A DNA stretch of 36,614 nucleotides from Oscillospiraceae bacterium (GTDB lineage: Bacteria > Bacillota > Clostridia > Oscillospirales > Ruminococcaceae), in NCBI GenBank assembly GCA_017848125.1, contig JAGAJY010000308.1:1-36614 (forward strand), written 5' to 3'. Each line of letters starts with the position of its first letter. Within the stretch, counting starts at the first letter, position 1. Made by a program: the position numbers and the translations under genes. This document shows, piece by piece, positions 1-6,757 of this stretch. A model generated the notes under the pieces. The model saw only the letters and a list, made by a program, of their open reading frames with translations. It was not told where the DNA came from and did no database searches.

Positions 1-13
1 AGTAGCCGTAAAC

Positions 14-79
14 CGTCACAAGTGACGTTGGATTTACTCTCGGGAAGGTATAAGCTCCGTGCATTGAAATCCGCACGGA
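14..79. repeat. Two short inverted repeats at the left edge
   Basis: CGTCAC (14-19) and GTGACG (22-27) form a tight inverted repeat with a 2-nt centre. TCCGTGC (56-62) and GCACGGA (73-79) form a 7-bp stem with a 10-nt loop. Both lie upstream of the replication genes. They could be part of an origin, a structured leader or the end of an element cut by the window edge. No function can be assigned. Confidence 0.4.
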
Positions 80-80
80 C

Positions 81-201
81 GTTATGTGTAGTTATGTGTT
101 TTGAGGTTTTGCACCTCTGCAAATTTACACATAACTGAAAGTTTAATTGTATAACTTTCCAGAGCAGCAAGGTTTTGCACCTCTGCAAATTTACACATAA
201 C
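81..201. repeat. Direct repeats upstream of the replication genes (iteron-like)
   Basis: A 32-bp segment at 104-135 recurs exactly at 170-201, 66 bp apart. Each copy contains TTTGCACCTCTGCAAA-like sequence followed by ACACATAAC. The complementary 9-mer GTTATGTGT occurs twice in tandem just before (81-89 and 91-99), so the block has inverted as well as direct symmetry, and a related TTTACACAT occurs at 249-257. Direct repeats in front of a Rep_3 gene are typical of Rep binding sites that serve as origin or autoregulatory operator. That role is inferred from position. Confidence 0.55.
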
Positions 202-297
202 GAAAGTATCAATCATATCAGTCGGGATTGAGTTTACCCCCCTAAAGTTTTACACATATATCTGAAATAAGCAGAGAAAATAATTAAACGTAAAAAA

Positions 298-314
298 ATT
301 CGCCAATGGCGAAT
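298..314. repeat. Dispersed 17-bp palindrome, copy 1
   Basis: ATTCGCCAATGGCGAAT has 8-bp arms around one central base. It is followed within 2 nt by GAAAGGA, the Shine-Dalgarno of the gene starting at 329. In RNA it could form a 7-bp stem with a 3-nt loop directly 5' of the ribosome binding site. Confidence 0.85.
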
Positions 315-328
315 AGAAAGGAATAATT

Positions 329-631
329 ATGTATTTGGATGCTCACACACTTGAAAATTTAATACGCCATACTTATAATCTCAGAAAACCATTTTCAGAA
401 AAAACACTGAATTACATAAAAAAATGGTGTGATGATGATATTCCGATTGAAACAATAAGCGATGCTTTTGTTGCTTGCGTAAAAAACACAAACAGAATAA
501 ACTTCACTTATGTGGATAAGGCAATAGAATATATTACTGAAAAAGAAAATGAAAGGAGAGAAAGTAAATGTCCGAAAGCAACTTTGAAGGAAACATTCTT
601 AAAAACGGATTGCGAGACGAAAATATCGTAG
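329..631 (+). CDS. Small DnaD/DnaB_2-like replication accessory protein (tentative)
   Basis: This 100-residue protein has an ATG start with GAAAGGA 8 nt upstream, next to a palindrome copy. Residues about 25-72 (KTLNYIKKW ... FTYVDKAIEYI) resemble the C-terminal DnaD/DnaB_2 helical domain of phage and plasmid replication proteins, which has a conserved tryptophan and a final YxxxI-type motif. Such proteins help load the replicative helicase. The last 21 codons overlap the rep gene in another frame, which suggests translational coupling. The assignment rests on motif resemblance and on the neighbouring initiator gene. An unrelated small helical protein is possible. Confidence 0.5.
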   Translation: MYLDAHTLENLIRHTYNLRKPFSEKTLNYIKKWCDDDIPIETISDAFVACVKNTNRINFTYVDKAIEYITEKENERRESKCPKATLKETFLKTDCETKIS

Positions 632-1638
632 AAAAATCTCGCCCTCTCCTATTAATGAAGCCTGTTCCCTTCGGTCTTGGGGAGCTTAAAGTATTGGATA
701 CATATTTAAGCAGAATAAATGCCAGAAATGATGAATGCTGCACTGTAAGCTTTTCAAAAGAAGAATTTGAGGACTTAATGGGAATTGAACGTATGCGTAC
801 AGAACGCTTAGCCAAGTACGTTGATTCTTTAATGGGTAAAACCGTAACTGTTCCAGAAGGTAAAGGATGGCACAAATATGTTTTGTTTGTTGAAAGTCGT
901 TGTTACCAAGATGAAAAAACATCCCAATGGTGGATAGATATTTCCTGTTCCCGAGAAGCCAAGAAGCTGTTTTTTAATCTTGAAAATGTTGGTTATATCA
1001 GATATCAGTTAAAAAACATTCTCCCACTCACAAGCAAATATTCGATATTCTTATACTATTATCTCCTTGATAATAGATTTCGTAAAGAATGGAGCGTTGA
1101 CATTAGTGAACTTCGTGAGGATATATTAAAATGCACATCACAGTATTACACGACTTTTAAATTCTTCAAATACGAAATTTTGGAGCGAGCAATAAATGAA
1201 GTCAACAAAACTACTGATATTCTATTTTCCTATACAGTTGAAAAGAAAGGGAAAAAAGCTGATAAAATACATTTTATCCTTGAAAAAGATAATGTATCAA
1301 TTTTACCTGAAAAAACTGTGTCAACATATGATGACCAACTTGATAACGATGATGAGGATAATTCTATTATTTATAGTGATAAACGGTTGGAATTTCTTGC
1401 AGATGCCTGTAATTTTGAGTTTAATGAACAGCAAATGCGTGTTATCTCGGATATTCTGTTGCAAATCCGTGATACAGACAGCAGTTATAACACTGAATTG
1501 TTGTATTACGGCAAAGAGCTTGCAGAATACAATCTTTTAATGCGGAAATACCACATATTGAATTATCGTGCAACGGTTACTGAAATTCATAATCGTTTTA
1601 CATATTTTCAGTCTATACTCGAAAGCAAAAAAAATTAA
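568..1638 (+). CDS. Rep_3 family plasmid replication initiator
   Basis: This 356-residue protein has AAGGAG about 11 nt before ATG 568. Residues about 40-230 look like the paired winged-helix initiator fold of the Rep_3 (RepB/RepA-type) family: an early LKVLDTYLSRIN segment, SFSKEEFEDLMGI, a central strand-rich part (WWIDISCSREAKKLFFNL) and the YSIFLYYYLLDNR helix. Such proteins bind iterons, melt the origin and recruit host DnaA and helicase. The tail (about 255-356) is acidic, then helical. The gene sits between two blocks of repeats (81-201 and 1639-1977), as expected for an iteron-controlled replicon, and follows a possible DnaD-like gene. Family confidence is good, but the exact subgroup is unknown. 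Confidence 0.85.
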   Translation: MSESNFEGNILKNGLRDENIVEKSRPLLLMKPVPFGLGELKVLDTYLSRINARNDECCTVSFSKEEFEDLMGIERMRTERLAKYVDSLMGKTVTVPEGKGWHKYVLFVESRCYQDEKTSQWWIDISCSREAKKLFFNLENVGYIRYQLKNILPLTSKYSIFLYYYLLDNRFRKEWSVDISELREDILKCTSQYYTTFKFFKYEILERAINEVNKTTDILFSYTVEKKGKKADKIHFILEKDNVSILPEKTVSTYDDQLDNDDEDNSIIYSDKRLEFLADACNFEFNEQQMRVISDILLQIRDTDSSYNTELLYYGKELAEYNLLMRKYHILNYRATVTEIHNRFTYFQSILESKKN

Positions 1639-1703
1639 AGGTGGGTGTCCTGTCCACTTTAAAAATGGGTGTTTTTTTGAGCAATCAAACCAACAAAAAT
1701 CCC

Positions 1704-1763
1704 CTTGTTTGTAAGCTTGTTTACACACTTGTTTACTTTCTTGTTTACTCCCTTGTTTACAGA
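1704..1763. repeat. Five 12-bp tandem repeats (possible origin unwinding region)
   Basis: CTTGTTTAC recurs at 1716, 1728, 1740 and 1752, exactly 12 bp apart, with a variant (CTTGTTTGT) at 1704. The three bases between units vary. The tract is AT-rich and lies between the rep gene and the 22-bp iterons, the position expected of an AT-rich 12- or 13-mer unwinding element. The function is inferred. Confidence 0.65.
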
Positions 1764-1770
1764 CTCCGAA

Positions 1771-1797
1771 AAACCGCTTTAAATAGCGGATTTTTTT
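1771..1797 (+). terminator. Rho-independent terminator after rep
   Basis: CCGCT (1774-1778) pairs with AGCGG (1785-1789), and a run of seven T follows at 1791-1797. It lies about 130 bp after the rep stop, between the 12-bp repeats and the iterons, so it would insulate the origin from rep transcription. The stem is short. Confidence 0.6.
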
Positions 1798-2012
1798 ATG
1801 TATAGGTGGGTGTGGTGTCCATTATAGGTGGGTGTGGTGTCCATTATAGGTGGGTGTGGTGTCCATTATAGGTGGGTGCGGTGTCCATTATAGGTGGGTG
1901 TCCTGTCCACAAAGGTGGGTGCGGTGTCCATTATAGGTGGGTGTCCTGTCCACAAAGGTTGGTGAGGTGTCCCTGTTTCGCACCTATAAATTTATAAGAA
2001 AGAAGGTTTAAA

Positions 2013-2267
2013 ATGTATAAATATCATAGGATATGGTTTTCTGTCCCTTGCGTTCACTCTTTAAAACCAAAGAATAAAAAATTATCAGATTATACTTCTG
2101 ATAGTTGCAATGAAAAATATTTCGATTGTATTTTCAATTATGAACTTAACGATATAATCAAATCACATCCCAATTGGGAGCTATTACAAGTTGAGGACAG
2201 ACTATTGTCTGGCAAAGATGTTGACGGATATGCAATTTTCCGTGAAAAAATTGAAGAATGTAATTAA
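2013..2267 (+). CDS. Small hypothetical protein between replicon and transfer genes
   Basis: This 84-residue ORF has ATG 2013 preceded by GAAAGAAGG, and ends directly in a strong terminator. It has no signal peptide or membrane segment. It is rich in Lys, Asp and Tyr, with three Cys, and has a central FDCIFNYELNDIIKSHPNWELL segment that looks like a small alpha/beta fold. I do not recognise a family. Its place between the iterons and the transfer operon fits a replicon accessory gene, but nothing in the sequence shows a function. The reading frame is probably real because start, ribosome binding site and terminator agree. Confidence 0.6.
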   Translation: MYKYHRIWFSVPCVHSLKPKNKKLSDYTSDSCNEKYFDCIFNYELNDIIKSHPNWELLQVEDRLLSGKDVDGYAIFREKIEECN

Positions 2268-2300
2268 GCCGCTATTTTCAAATGAAATAGTGGCTTTTTT
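2266..2300 (+). terminator. Rho-independent terminator
   Basis: AAGCCGCTATTT (2266-2277) pairs with AAATAGTGGCTT (2285-2296), with one G-U pair, and is followed by a T run. It directly overlaps the stop of the 2013 gene and separates the replicon from the transfer operon. Confidence 0.85.
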
Positions 2301-2314
2301 CTGCTTATAAATAA

Positions 2315-2331
2315 ATTCGCCAGTGGCGAAT
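2315..2331. repeat. Dispersed 17-bp palindrome, copy 2
   Basis: ATTCGCCAGTGGCGAAT, with central base G. It is followed by GGAAAGGAG, a strong Shine-Dalgarno for the tiny ORF at 2351. Confidence 0.85.
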
Positions 2332-2350
2332 CGGAAAGGAGCTGAAAGCA

Positions 2351-2404
2351 ATGTCAATGTTGTTCCGTATGATACAACATATACAACAGGCGATACCGCC
2401 TTAG
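2351..2404 (+). CDS. Possible 17-codon leader peptide or gene remnant
   Basis: ATG 2351 lies 8-10 nt after AAAGGAG and opens a 17-residue frame (MSMLFRMIQHIQQAIPP), ending at TAG 2402. The segment is bracketed by two palindrome copies (2315-2331 and 2409-2425). Another frame reads like a protein tail, ending VVPYDTTYTTGDTALE then a stop at 2408. It may be a leader peptide, or a scar left when a gene between two palindromes was lost. Coding status is uncertain. Confidence 0.3.
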   Translation: MSMLFRMIQHIQQAIPP

Positions 2405-2408
2405 AATA

Positions 2409-2425
2409 ATTCGCCAATGGCGAAT
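2409..2425. repeat. Dispersed 17-bp palindrome, copy 3
   Basis: ATTCGCCAATGGCGAAT, 8 nt before the GGAGGTG ribosome binding site of the PcfB-like gene at 2446. It marks the 5' end of the transfer operon. Confidence 0.85.
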
Positions 2426-2445
2426 AAAAAACGGAGGTGATAAAA

Positions 2446-2916
2446 ATGGTAAAAGACGTCCAAAACGATGTGGTGGCTATTGTTGTCAAGGCTGCAAGGA
2501 TGACTTCAAATGTTCTGACGGAAGCTATAAATGCTACTCTTGCTTCGGCTAAAACTGCTACAAAGCACGGTAAGCAATCACTTGATAATCTTATCAAGGA
2601 TGGCTCGTCTTTACAGAATATTGAAGTATCTGACAAAAACATAAAATCTTTTGAAAGCTCAGCCCGAAAATTCGGGATTGATTATGCTTTAAAGAAAGTT
2701 CCGAATGAAGACCCACCGAAATACGTTGTATTCTTCAAGGGTAAGGATACGGAACAGGTCTATAAAGCATTCAGAGATTATGCAAGTAAGCATACAGCCG
2801 ACAGAGATAAACCATCCATCGTTAAGGAAATTAAGACCATTGTGCAGGAACAGGCACAGCAGCGCAACCAACAGCGTGACCGTAGCCGTGTAAAGGATAG
2901 GGGTGTGGAACATTAA
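2446..2916 (+). CDS. PcfB family (DUF3801) conjugal transfer protein
   Basis: The ATG at 2446 is chosen because GGAGGTG (2433-2439) lies 6 nt upstream. A GTG at 2437 would overlap that site. The 156-residue protein has an N-terminal helical part (residues about 5-45), a compact domain with KYVVFFKGKDTEQVYKAFRDY (about 88-108), and a charged Gln/Arg-rich C-terminus. This matches PcfB/DUF3801 proteins, which are encoded just upstream of the VirD4-type coupling protein and, in pCF10-like systems, are thought to link relaxosome to coupling protein. The stop overlaps the next start by 14 bp, so the two are probably translationally coupled. Confidence 0.8.
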   Translation: MVKDVQNDVVAIVVKAARMTSNVLTEAINATLASAKTATKHGKQSLDNLIKDGSSLQNIEVSDKNIKSFESSARKFGIDYALKKVPNEDPPKYVVFFKGKDTEQVYKAFRDYASKHTADRDKPSIVKEIKTIVQEQAQQRNQQRDRSRVKDRGVEH

Positions 2917-4693
2917 GAAATTTAAATTTGATTTCAAAAAGCATATTCTGCTGAATATTCCGTACTTTGCTATCTTTTATGTGCTCAATAAAGTATCGGC
3001 TGCCACCAGAGTTGCAGAAGGCAGTAATTTCAGTAACAAATTCTTTGCTCTATTTGAAGATTTCTCGGTAGTATTTGCGAATCCCTTGCCAAGTTTTCAC
3101 CCTATTGACTTGTTAGTAGGTGCAGCAGCAGGTTTTTTATTCTGGTTTATGATGAATGAAAAACGTAAAAATGCTAAGAAATTCAGACAAGGCAAAGAAT
3201 ACGGCTCAGCTCGTTGGGGTAATGCAAAGGATATAGAGCCATATATGGACGAAGTTTTTGAAAAAAACATATTGCTTACCGCTACGGAAGGCTTGACAAT
3301 GGAGAGCCGTCCGAAAGCAGGTGCAAAGTATGCAAGAAACAAGAACATCTTGGTTATAGGTGGTTCTGGCTCCGGTAAGACAAGATTTTTTGTTAAGCCT
3401 AATCTTATGCAAATGCACAGCAGTTACGTTGTTACTGACCCTAAAGGAACAATTTTGCTTGAAGTTGGCAAGTTGTTACACAAAAAAGGCAAATATGCGA
3501 TAAAATCGCTTAACCTTATCAACTTCAAAAAATCTATGCACTATAACCCATTTGCCTATATCCGTTCAGAAAAGGATATTTTAAAGCTCGTTAATACGAT
3601 TATATCCAATACGAAGGGCGAAGGCGAAAAATCTGGCGAAGATTTCTGGGTCAAGGCAGAAAGGCTTCTTTACACAGCCTATATCGGTTACATATTCTAT
3701 GAAGCTCCGAAGGAAGAACAGAACTTCAACACTCTTATTGCTATGATTGATGCCAGTGAAGCAAGAGAAGATGACGAAGAATTCAAAAACCCTGTTGACA
3801 TTCTCTTTGAGCGACTTGAAGCCAAGAAGCCAGACCATTTTGCCGTAAGGCAATACAAGAAATACAAGCTTGCCGCAGGTAAGACGGCAAAATCCATTCT
3901 TATTTCCTGCGGTGCAAGGTTAGCTCCTTTTGATATTCAAGAGCTTCGTGAAATGATGTCTTACGATGAATTGGAGCTTGACCAAATCGGAGAAAGAAAA
4001 ACAGCGCTATTTGTAATTATTTCAGATACAGATACGACCTTTAACTTCGTCGCAGCTATTATGTATTCACAGTTGTTTAATTTACTGTGTGATAAAGCAG
4101 ACGATGAACACGGTGGTAGATTACCCGTCCACGTCAGATGTATTCTTGATGAGTTTGCCAATATAGGCGAAATTCCGAACTTTGATAAGCTGATTGCTAC
4201 AATCCGTTCAAGAGAAATTTCCGCTTCAATCATTTTGCAGGCTCAATCACAGCTCAAAAAAATTTACAAGGATAATGCAGATACAATCGTTGGTAACTGT
4301 GACACTACCCTGTTTCTCGGCGGTAAAGAGAAAGGCACTCTGAAAGAAATTTCAGAAATGCTCGGTAAGGAAACGATTGACCTTTACAATACAGGCGAAA
4401 GCCGAGGTCAATCACAATCATTCTCTATGAATTACCAGAAAGTCGGTAAAGAACTTATGTCACAGGACGAAATCGGCGTTATGGACGGTGGCAAATGTAT
4501 CTTGCAGGTGCGTGGCGTTCGCCCGTTCTTCTCTAACAAATTCGATATAACAAAGCATAAATATTATGACTTGTTATCGGATGAACACAAGGAAAATGAG
4601 TTTGACATTGAAAAATATATGTCAACTCGTCTGACAATTAAATCGACAGACCGTGTAAAAGTCATAGGCGAATATGACGGCACGGCAGTATAG
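2903..4693 (+). CDS. VirD4/TraG-type type IV coupling protein (PcfC-like)
   Basis: This is a 596-residue ATPase that passes the relaxosome and protein substrates to the secretion channel at the inner membrane. The GTG start at 2903 follows AAGGATAGG. Two hydrophobic segments at about 13-32 and 66-84 anchor it. The soluble part has Walker A GGSGSGKT (about 153-160), a TDPKG motif, Walker B CILDEF (about 413-418) and the late FLGGKEKGTLKEISEMLG region typical of TraG/VirD4. Length is normal. It would be the receptor for any secretion signal on accessory proteins of this element, including the shared C-terminal tails seen at 16-25 kb. Confidence 0.93.
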   Translation: MWNIKKFKFDFKKHILLNIPYFAIFYVLNKVSAATRVAEGSNFSNKFFALFEDFSVVFANPLPSFHPIDLLVGAAAGFLFWFMMNEKRKNAKKFRQGKEYGSARWGNAKDIEPYMDEVFEKNILLTATEGLTMESRPKAGAKYARNKNILVIGGSGSGKTRFFVKPNLMQMHSSYVVTDPKGTILLEVGKLLHKKGKYAIKSLNLINFKKSMHYNPFAYIRSEKDILKLVNTIISNTKGEGEKSGEDFWVKAERLLYTAYIGYIFYEAPKEEQNFNTLIAMIDASEAREDDEEFKNPVDILFERLEAKKPDHFAVRQYKKYKLAAGKTAKSILISCGARLAPFDIQELREMMSYDELELDQIGERKTALFVIISDTDTTFNFVAAIMYSQLFNLLCDKADDEHGGRLPVHVRCILDEFANIGEIPNFDKLIATIRSREISASIILQAQSQLKKIYKDNADTIVGNCDTTLFLGGKEKGTLKEISEMLGKETIDLYNTGESRGQSQSFSMNYQKVGKELMSQDEIGVMDGGKCILQVRGVRPFFSNKFDITKHKYYDLLSDEHKENEFDIEKYMSTRLTIKSTDRVKVIGEYDGTAV

Positions 4694-4705
4694 GAGGAAA
4701 ATCAA

Positions 4706-5134
4706 ATGTCTTTATTCAAGAAAATCAATGAGGATGCAAACTCCCTCGCAATTAAGGCAATGACAACTACAGTTGAAGCAAAGCCCCAGAGCAGAAAGAC
4801 TCTCAAAGCAAAGAAGATTCTTACATCAGTATTAACAGCAGCATTAATGGTATCAATGTGTGCTGTTACAGTTTTTGCTGAAGCAGCAGGCGGTGGCGGT
4901 GGAGATTTTGCATTCTTTACCGGTGCGATTGACACCTTAAAAACAGTTGTTGTACTTATCGGCGGTGGTGTAGCTGTATGGGGAGTCATTAACCTTCTTG
5001 AAGGTTATGGTAACGACAACCCCGGCGCTAAGTCACAGGGTATGAAACAGCTTATGGCAGGTGTAGGTATTGCCCTTATCGGCTTAACACTCGTTCCTCA
5101 GTTAAGCACAATGTTTACAGGTGCAGGAGCATAA
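4706..5134 (+). CDS. Maff2 family small membrane protein (pilin-like T4SS component)
   Basis: This 142-residue protein has GGAGG 9 nt before ATG 4706. Residues about 34-59 form a signal-like segment ending in MVSMCAVTVFAE. They are followed by a glycine run and two hydrophobic segments (about 80-99 and 113-131) separated by a short polar loop. This is the Maff2 pattern. Maff2 proteins occupy the VirB2-like position between the coupling protein and VirB6 in clostridial elements. Whether Maff2 forms a pilus is not established. A strong hairpin lies directly downstream (5148-5179). The leader ending closely resembles that of the next gene. Confidence 0.8.
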   Translation: MSLFKKINEDANSLAIKAMTTTVEAKPQSRKTLKAKKILTSVLTAALMVSMCAVTVFAEAAGGGGGDFAFFTGAIDTLKTVVVLIGGGVAVWGVINLLEGYGNDNPGAKSQGMKQLMAGVGIALIGLTLVPQLSTMFTGAGA

Positions 5135-5147
5135 TCATTTACAAACA

Positions 5148-5179
5148 TTATCGGGCAAAGCTTTTGTTTTGCCCGATAA
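5148..5179 (+). promoter_or_regulatory. Perfect 12-bp stem-loop between Maff2 and VirB6 genes
   Basis: TTATCGGGCAAA (5148-5159) pairs perfectly with TTTGCCCGATAA (5168-5179) around an 8-nt loop. No T run follows, so it is not a standard terminator. In this position it may stabilise the 3' end of the upstream mRNA or mark a processing site, allowing more pilin-like protein than downstream products. Confidence 0.7.
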
Positions 5180-5203
5180 CTTGTTGAAAGGAGGATAATT
5201 TCT

Positions 5204-6280
5204 TTGTTATTAGAAAAGAAATCCAGACGAAAAAGAATTTTTCGCAAATGTATGGTTATCTTCTTTACTGTTGTGGTTATGGTGTCAATGTGTAGCATAA
5301 CCGCTTTTGCAGAGGATTCGGTGCTTGAGCTTGGTGAAGTCACAGATGGCGAAACCCCTTGGGGTTGGCCTTTGGACGGAATATATGAAGCGATAAGAAC
5401 AATGCTCTTTTCAATGGTACAAATGTTTATGTCCTGTGCATTTGGATTATTGGACGGCGGTATGACGTATGCCACAACAGAATTGGCTTACACTCCGGTA
5501 AATTACGGCGGTGATGGAGGAATAGGCTCAAGATTATGGCGATTGGTTGATGGAGTTGCAGATACAGTAATTTTACCAATTGGTACTATAATCTTTACAT
5601 ATATAGTGATATATGAGTTCATTACAATGGTTATTGATAAAAATAATTTTCACGATTTTGACACTTCTATTTTTATAAGATGGTTATTCAAAACTGCGGT
5701 TGGTGTTTATTTCTTATCCAACTCATCAACGATTGTTAACGCATTCTTTGATATGGGTACAACGCTGACTACAAATCTTAATTACAAAGTTGCAAGCACG
5801 TTAGTATCTACAGGCTCTGGCACTTGGGCAGATACCGTATCAAACTTTTATGAGGGTATAAAGGGCTTTGGCATAGCAAATCTTTTGGGTATGCTTATTC
5901 CAAGCTTTTTAATTATGATAATCTGTCTTGTAGTATATGTGTGTATTTACATTATTGTAATCAGCCGTATGTGTGAAATTTACTTACACCTTGCCGTTGC
6001 ACCTATTCCTATGGCTACTATTACAAACCGTGAGTTTGGAGAAAGCGGTAAAAATTACTTGAAAATTATATTTTCATTTATTTTACAGGCATTCTTCATC
6101 TTACTTTGTATAGGTTTGTTCAAAGCATTAGTTGTTTCACTTGCAGGAAATATTGGTGAAGACCCTAAATTTGCAGTAATTGTACCTCAGATGTTCCAGA
6201 TAGTAGCATTTGGAGTATGTATGTTACTTCTTATGTTTAAATCACAAAGTCTTGCAAAATCACTCGTTGGAGCACATTAA
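5204..6280 (+). CDS. VirB6/TrbL-like conjugal transfer membrane protein (CD1112-like)
   Basis: This 358-residue polytopic membrane protein is the likely inner-membrane channel core of the secretion system. The TTG start at 5204 has AAAGGAGG 9 nt upstream. An N-terminal signal-like helix ends in VSMCSITAFAE (about residue 38). About six more hydrophobic stretches follow, at about 65-85, 120-145, 165-180, 225-260, 280-310 and 325-350. The loop with YLHLAVAPIPMATITNREFGESGKNYLK (about 261-289) is characteristic of this family in Gram-positive elements. Its place between Maff2 and PrgI agrees. Confidence 0.82.
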   Translation: MLLEKKSRRKRIFRKCMVIFFTVVVMVSMCSITAFAEDSVLELGEVTDGETPWGWPLDGIYEAIRTMLFSMVQMFMSCAFGLLDGGMTYATTELAYTPVNYGGDGGIGSRLWRLVDGVADTVILPIGTIIFTYIVIYEFITMVIDKNNFHDFDTSIFIRWLFKTAVGVYFLSNSSTIVNAFFDMGTTLTTNLNYKVASTLVSTGSGTWADTVSNFYEGIKGFGIANLLGMLIPSFLIMIICLVVYVCIYIIVISRMCEIYLHLAVAPIPMATITNREFGESGKNYLKIIFSFILQAFFILLCIGLFKALVVSLAGNIGEDPKFAVIVPQMFQIVAFGVCMLLLMFKSQSLAKSLVGAH

Positions 6281-6282
6281 CA

Positions 6283-6299
6283 ATTCGCCAGTGGCGAAT
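6283..6299. repeat. Dispersed 17-bp palindrome, copy 4
   Basis: ATTCGCCAGTGGCGAAT, 2 nt after the VirB6-like stop. It is followed by GGAAAGGAG, the ribosome binding site of the PrgI gene, so this copy lies inside the transfer operon. Confidence 0.85.
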
Positions 6300-6325
6300 T
6301 GAATATATGGAAAGGAGTTTTATAA

Positions 6326-6757
6326 TTGCCTTACGTTCAAATTCCCCGTGACCTTAACAAAGTTAAGGAAAAATTTTTATTTGGACTTCCTAAACGACAG
6401 GTATTATATTTTGGATTAGGTGCAGGAATAGGTCTTATTCCCTTTTTCCTTTTAATTGAGCATAATGTATCTGCTGCTGTTACAGGCTTGATGTTATGTA
6501 TAATGCCATTTGGATTTGTTGGTATGTATTCAAAAAACGGTTTGACTTGTGACAAGATTATTGTGTTATGGATTAAAGCTAATCTTATCCGTCCAAAAAT
6601 CCGTCCCTATAAAACGGAAAATATATACGTTGCTATGGAAGAACAAGCATATCTTGAAAGAGAGGTAAAGAGAATTGGCTATAAAAAAGGTGTCAAAGAC
6701 AAACTCATCGAAGCCATTGAAGGCACAGGAAAGTCGAAAAAGCGCAAGCGTAAATAA
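6326..6757 (+). CDS. PrgI family T4SS membrane protein
   Basis: This 143-residue protein has a TTG start at 6326 with AAAGGAG 9 nt upstream. The N-terminus (MPYVQIPRDLNKVKEKFLFG) and two adjacent hydrophobic segments (about 28-45 and 49-66) are the PrgI signature. PrgI proteins occupy a VirB3-like place in Gram-positive secretion systems and work with the VirB4 ATPase. The C-terminus is basic (KSKKRKRK). The final 83 bp overlap the start of the VirB4 gene in another frame, so the two are likely translated in a coupled way. Confidence 0.88.
   Translation: MPYVQIPRDLNKVKEKFLFGLPKRQVLYFGLGAGIGLIPFFLLIEHNVSAAVTGLMLCIMPFGFVGMYSKNGLTCDKIIVLWIKANLIRPKIRPYKTENIYVAMEEQAYLEREVKRIGYKKGVKDKLIEAIEGTGKSKKRKRK

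Larger units (their letters stand above)
1639..1977. repeat. 22-bp iteron array downstream of rep
   Basis: AGGTGGGTG begins at 1804, 1826, 1848, 1870, 1892, 1913, 1935 and, with one change, 1956, giving a period of 22 or 21 bp. A lone copy begins at 1639, right after the rep stop. Two unit types alternate: one continues with TGGTGTCCATTAT or its CGGTGTCC variant, the other with TCCTGTCCAC. A period of two helical turns places every unit on one DNA face, as in iterons bound by Rep monomers. This is the best origin candidate in the window. Confidence 0.75.

Noticed and set aside
1804..1977. CRISPR-like repeat array
   Set aside because: The units are directly adjacent with a 21-22 bp period and no unique spacers, and no cas gene is present. 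The array fits replication iterons next to a Rep_3 gene.
6675..6757. PrgI/VirB4 overlap as a frameshift or sequencing error
   Set aside because: Both frames carry complete family features, and long overlaps at this junction are plausible with a TTG start after AGAGG.
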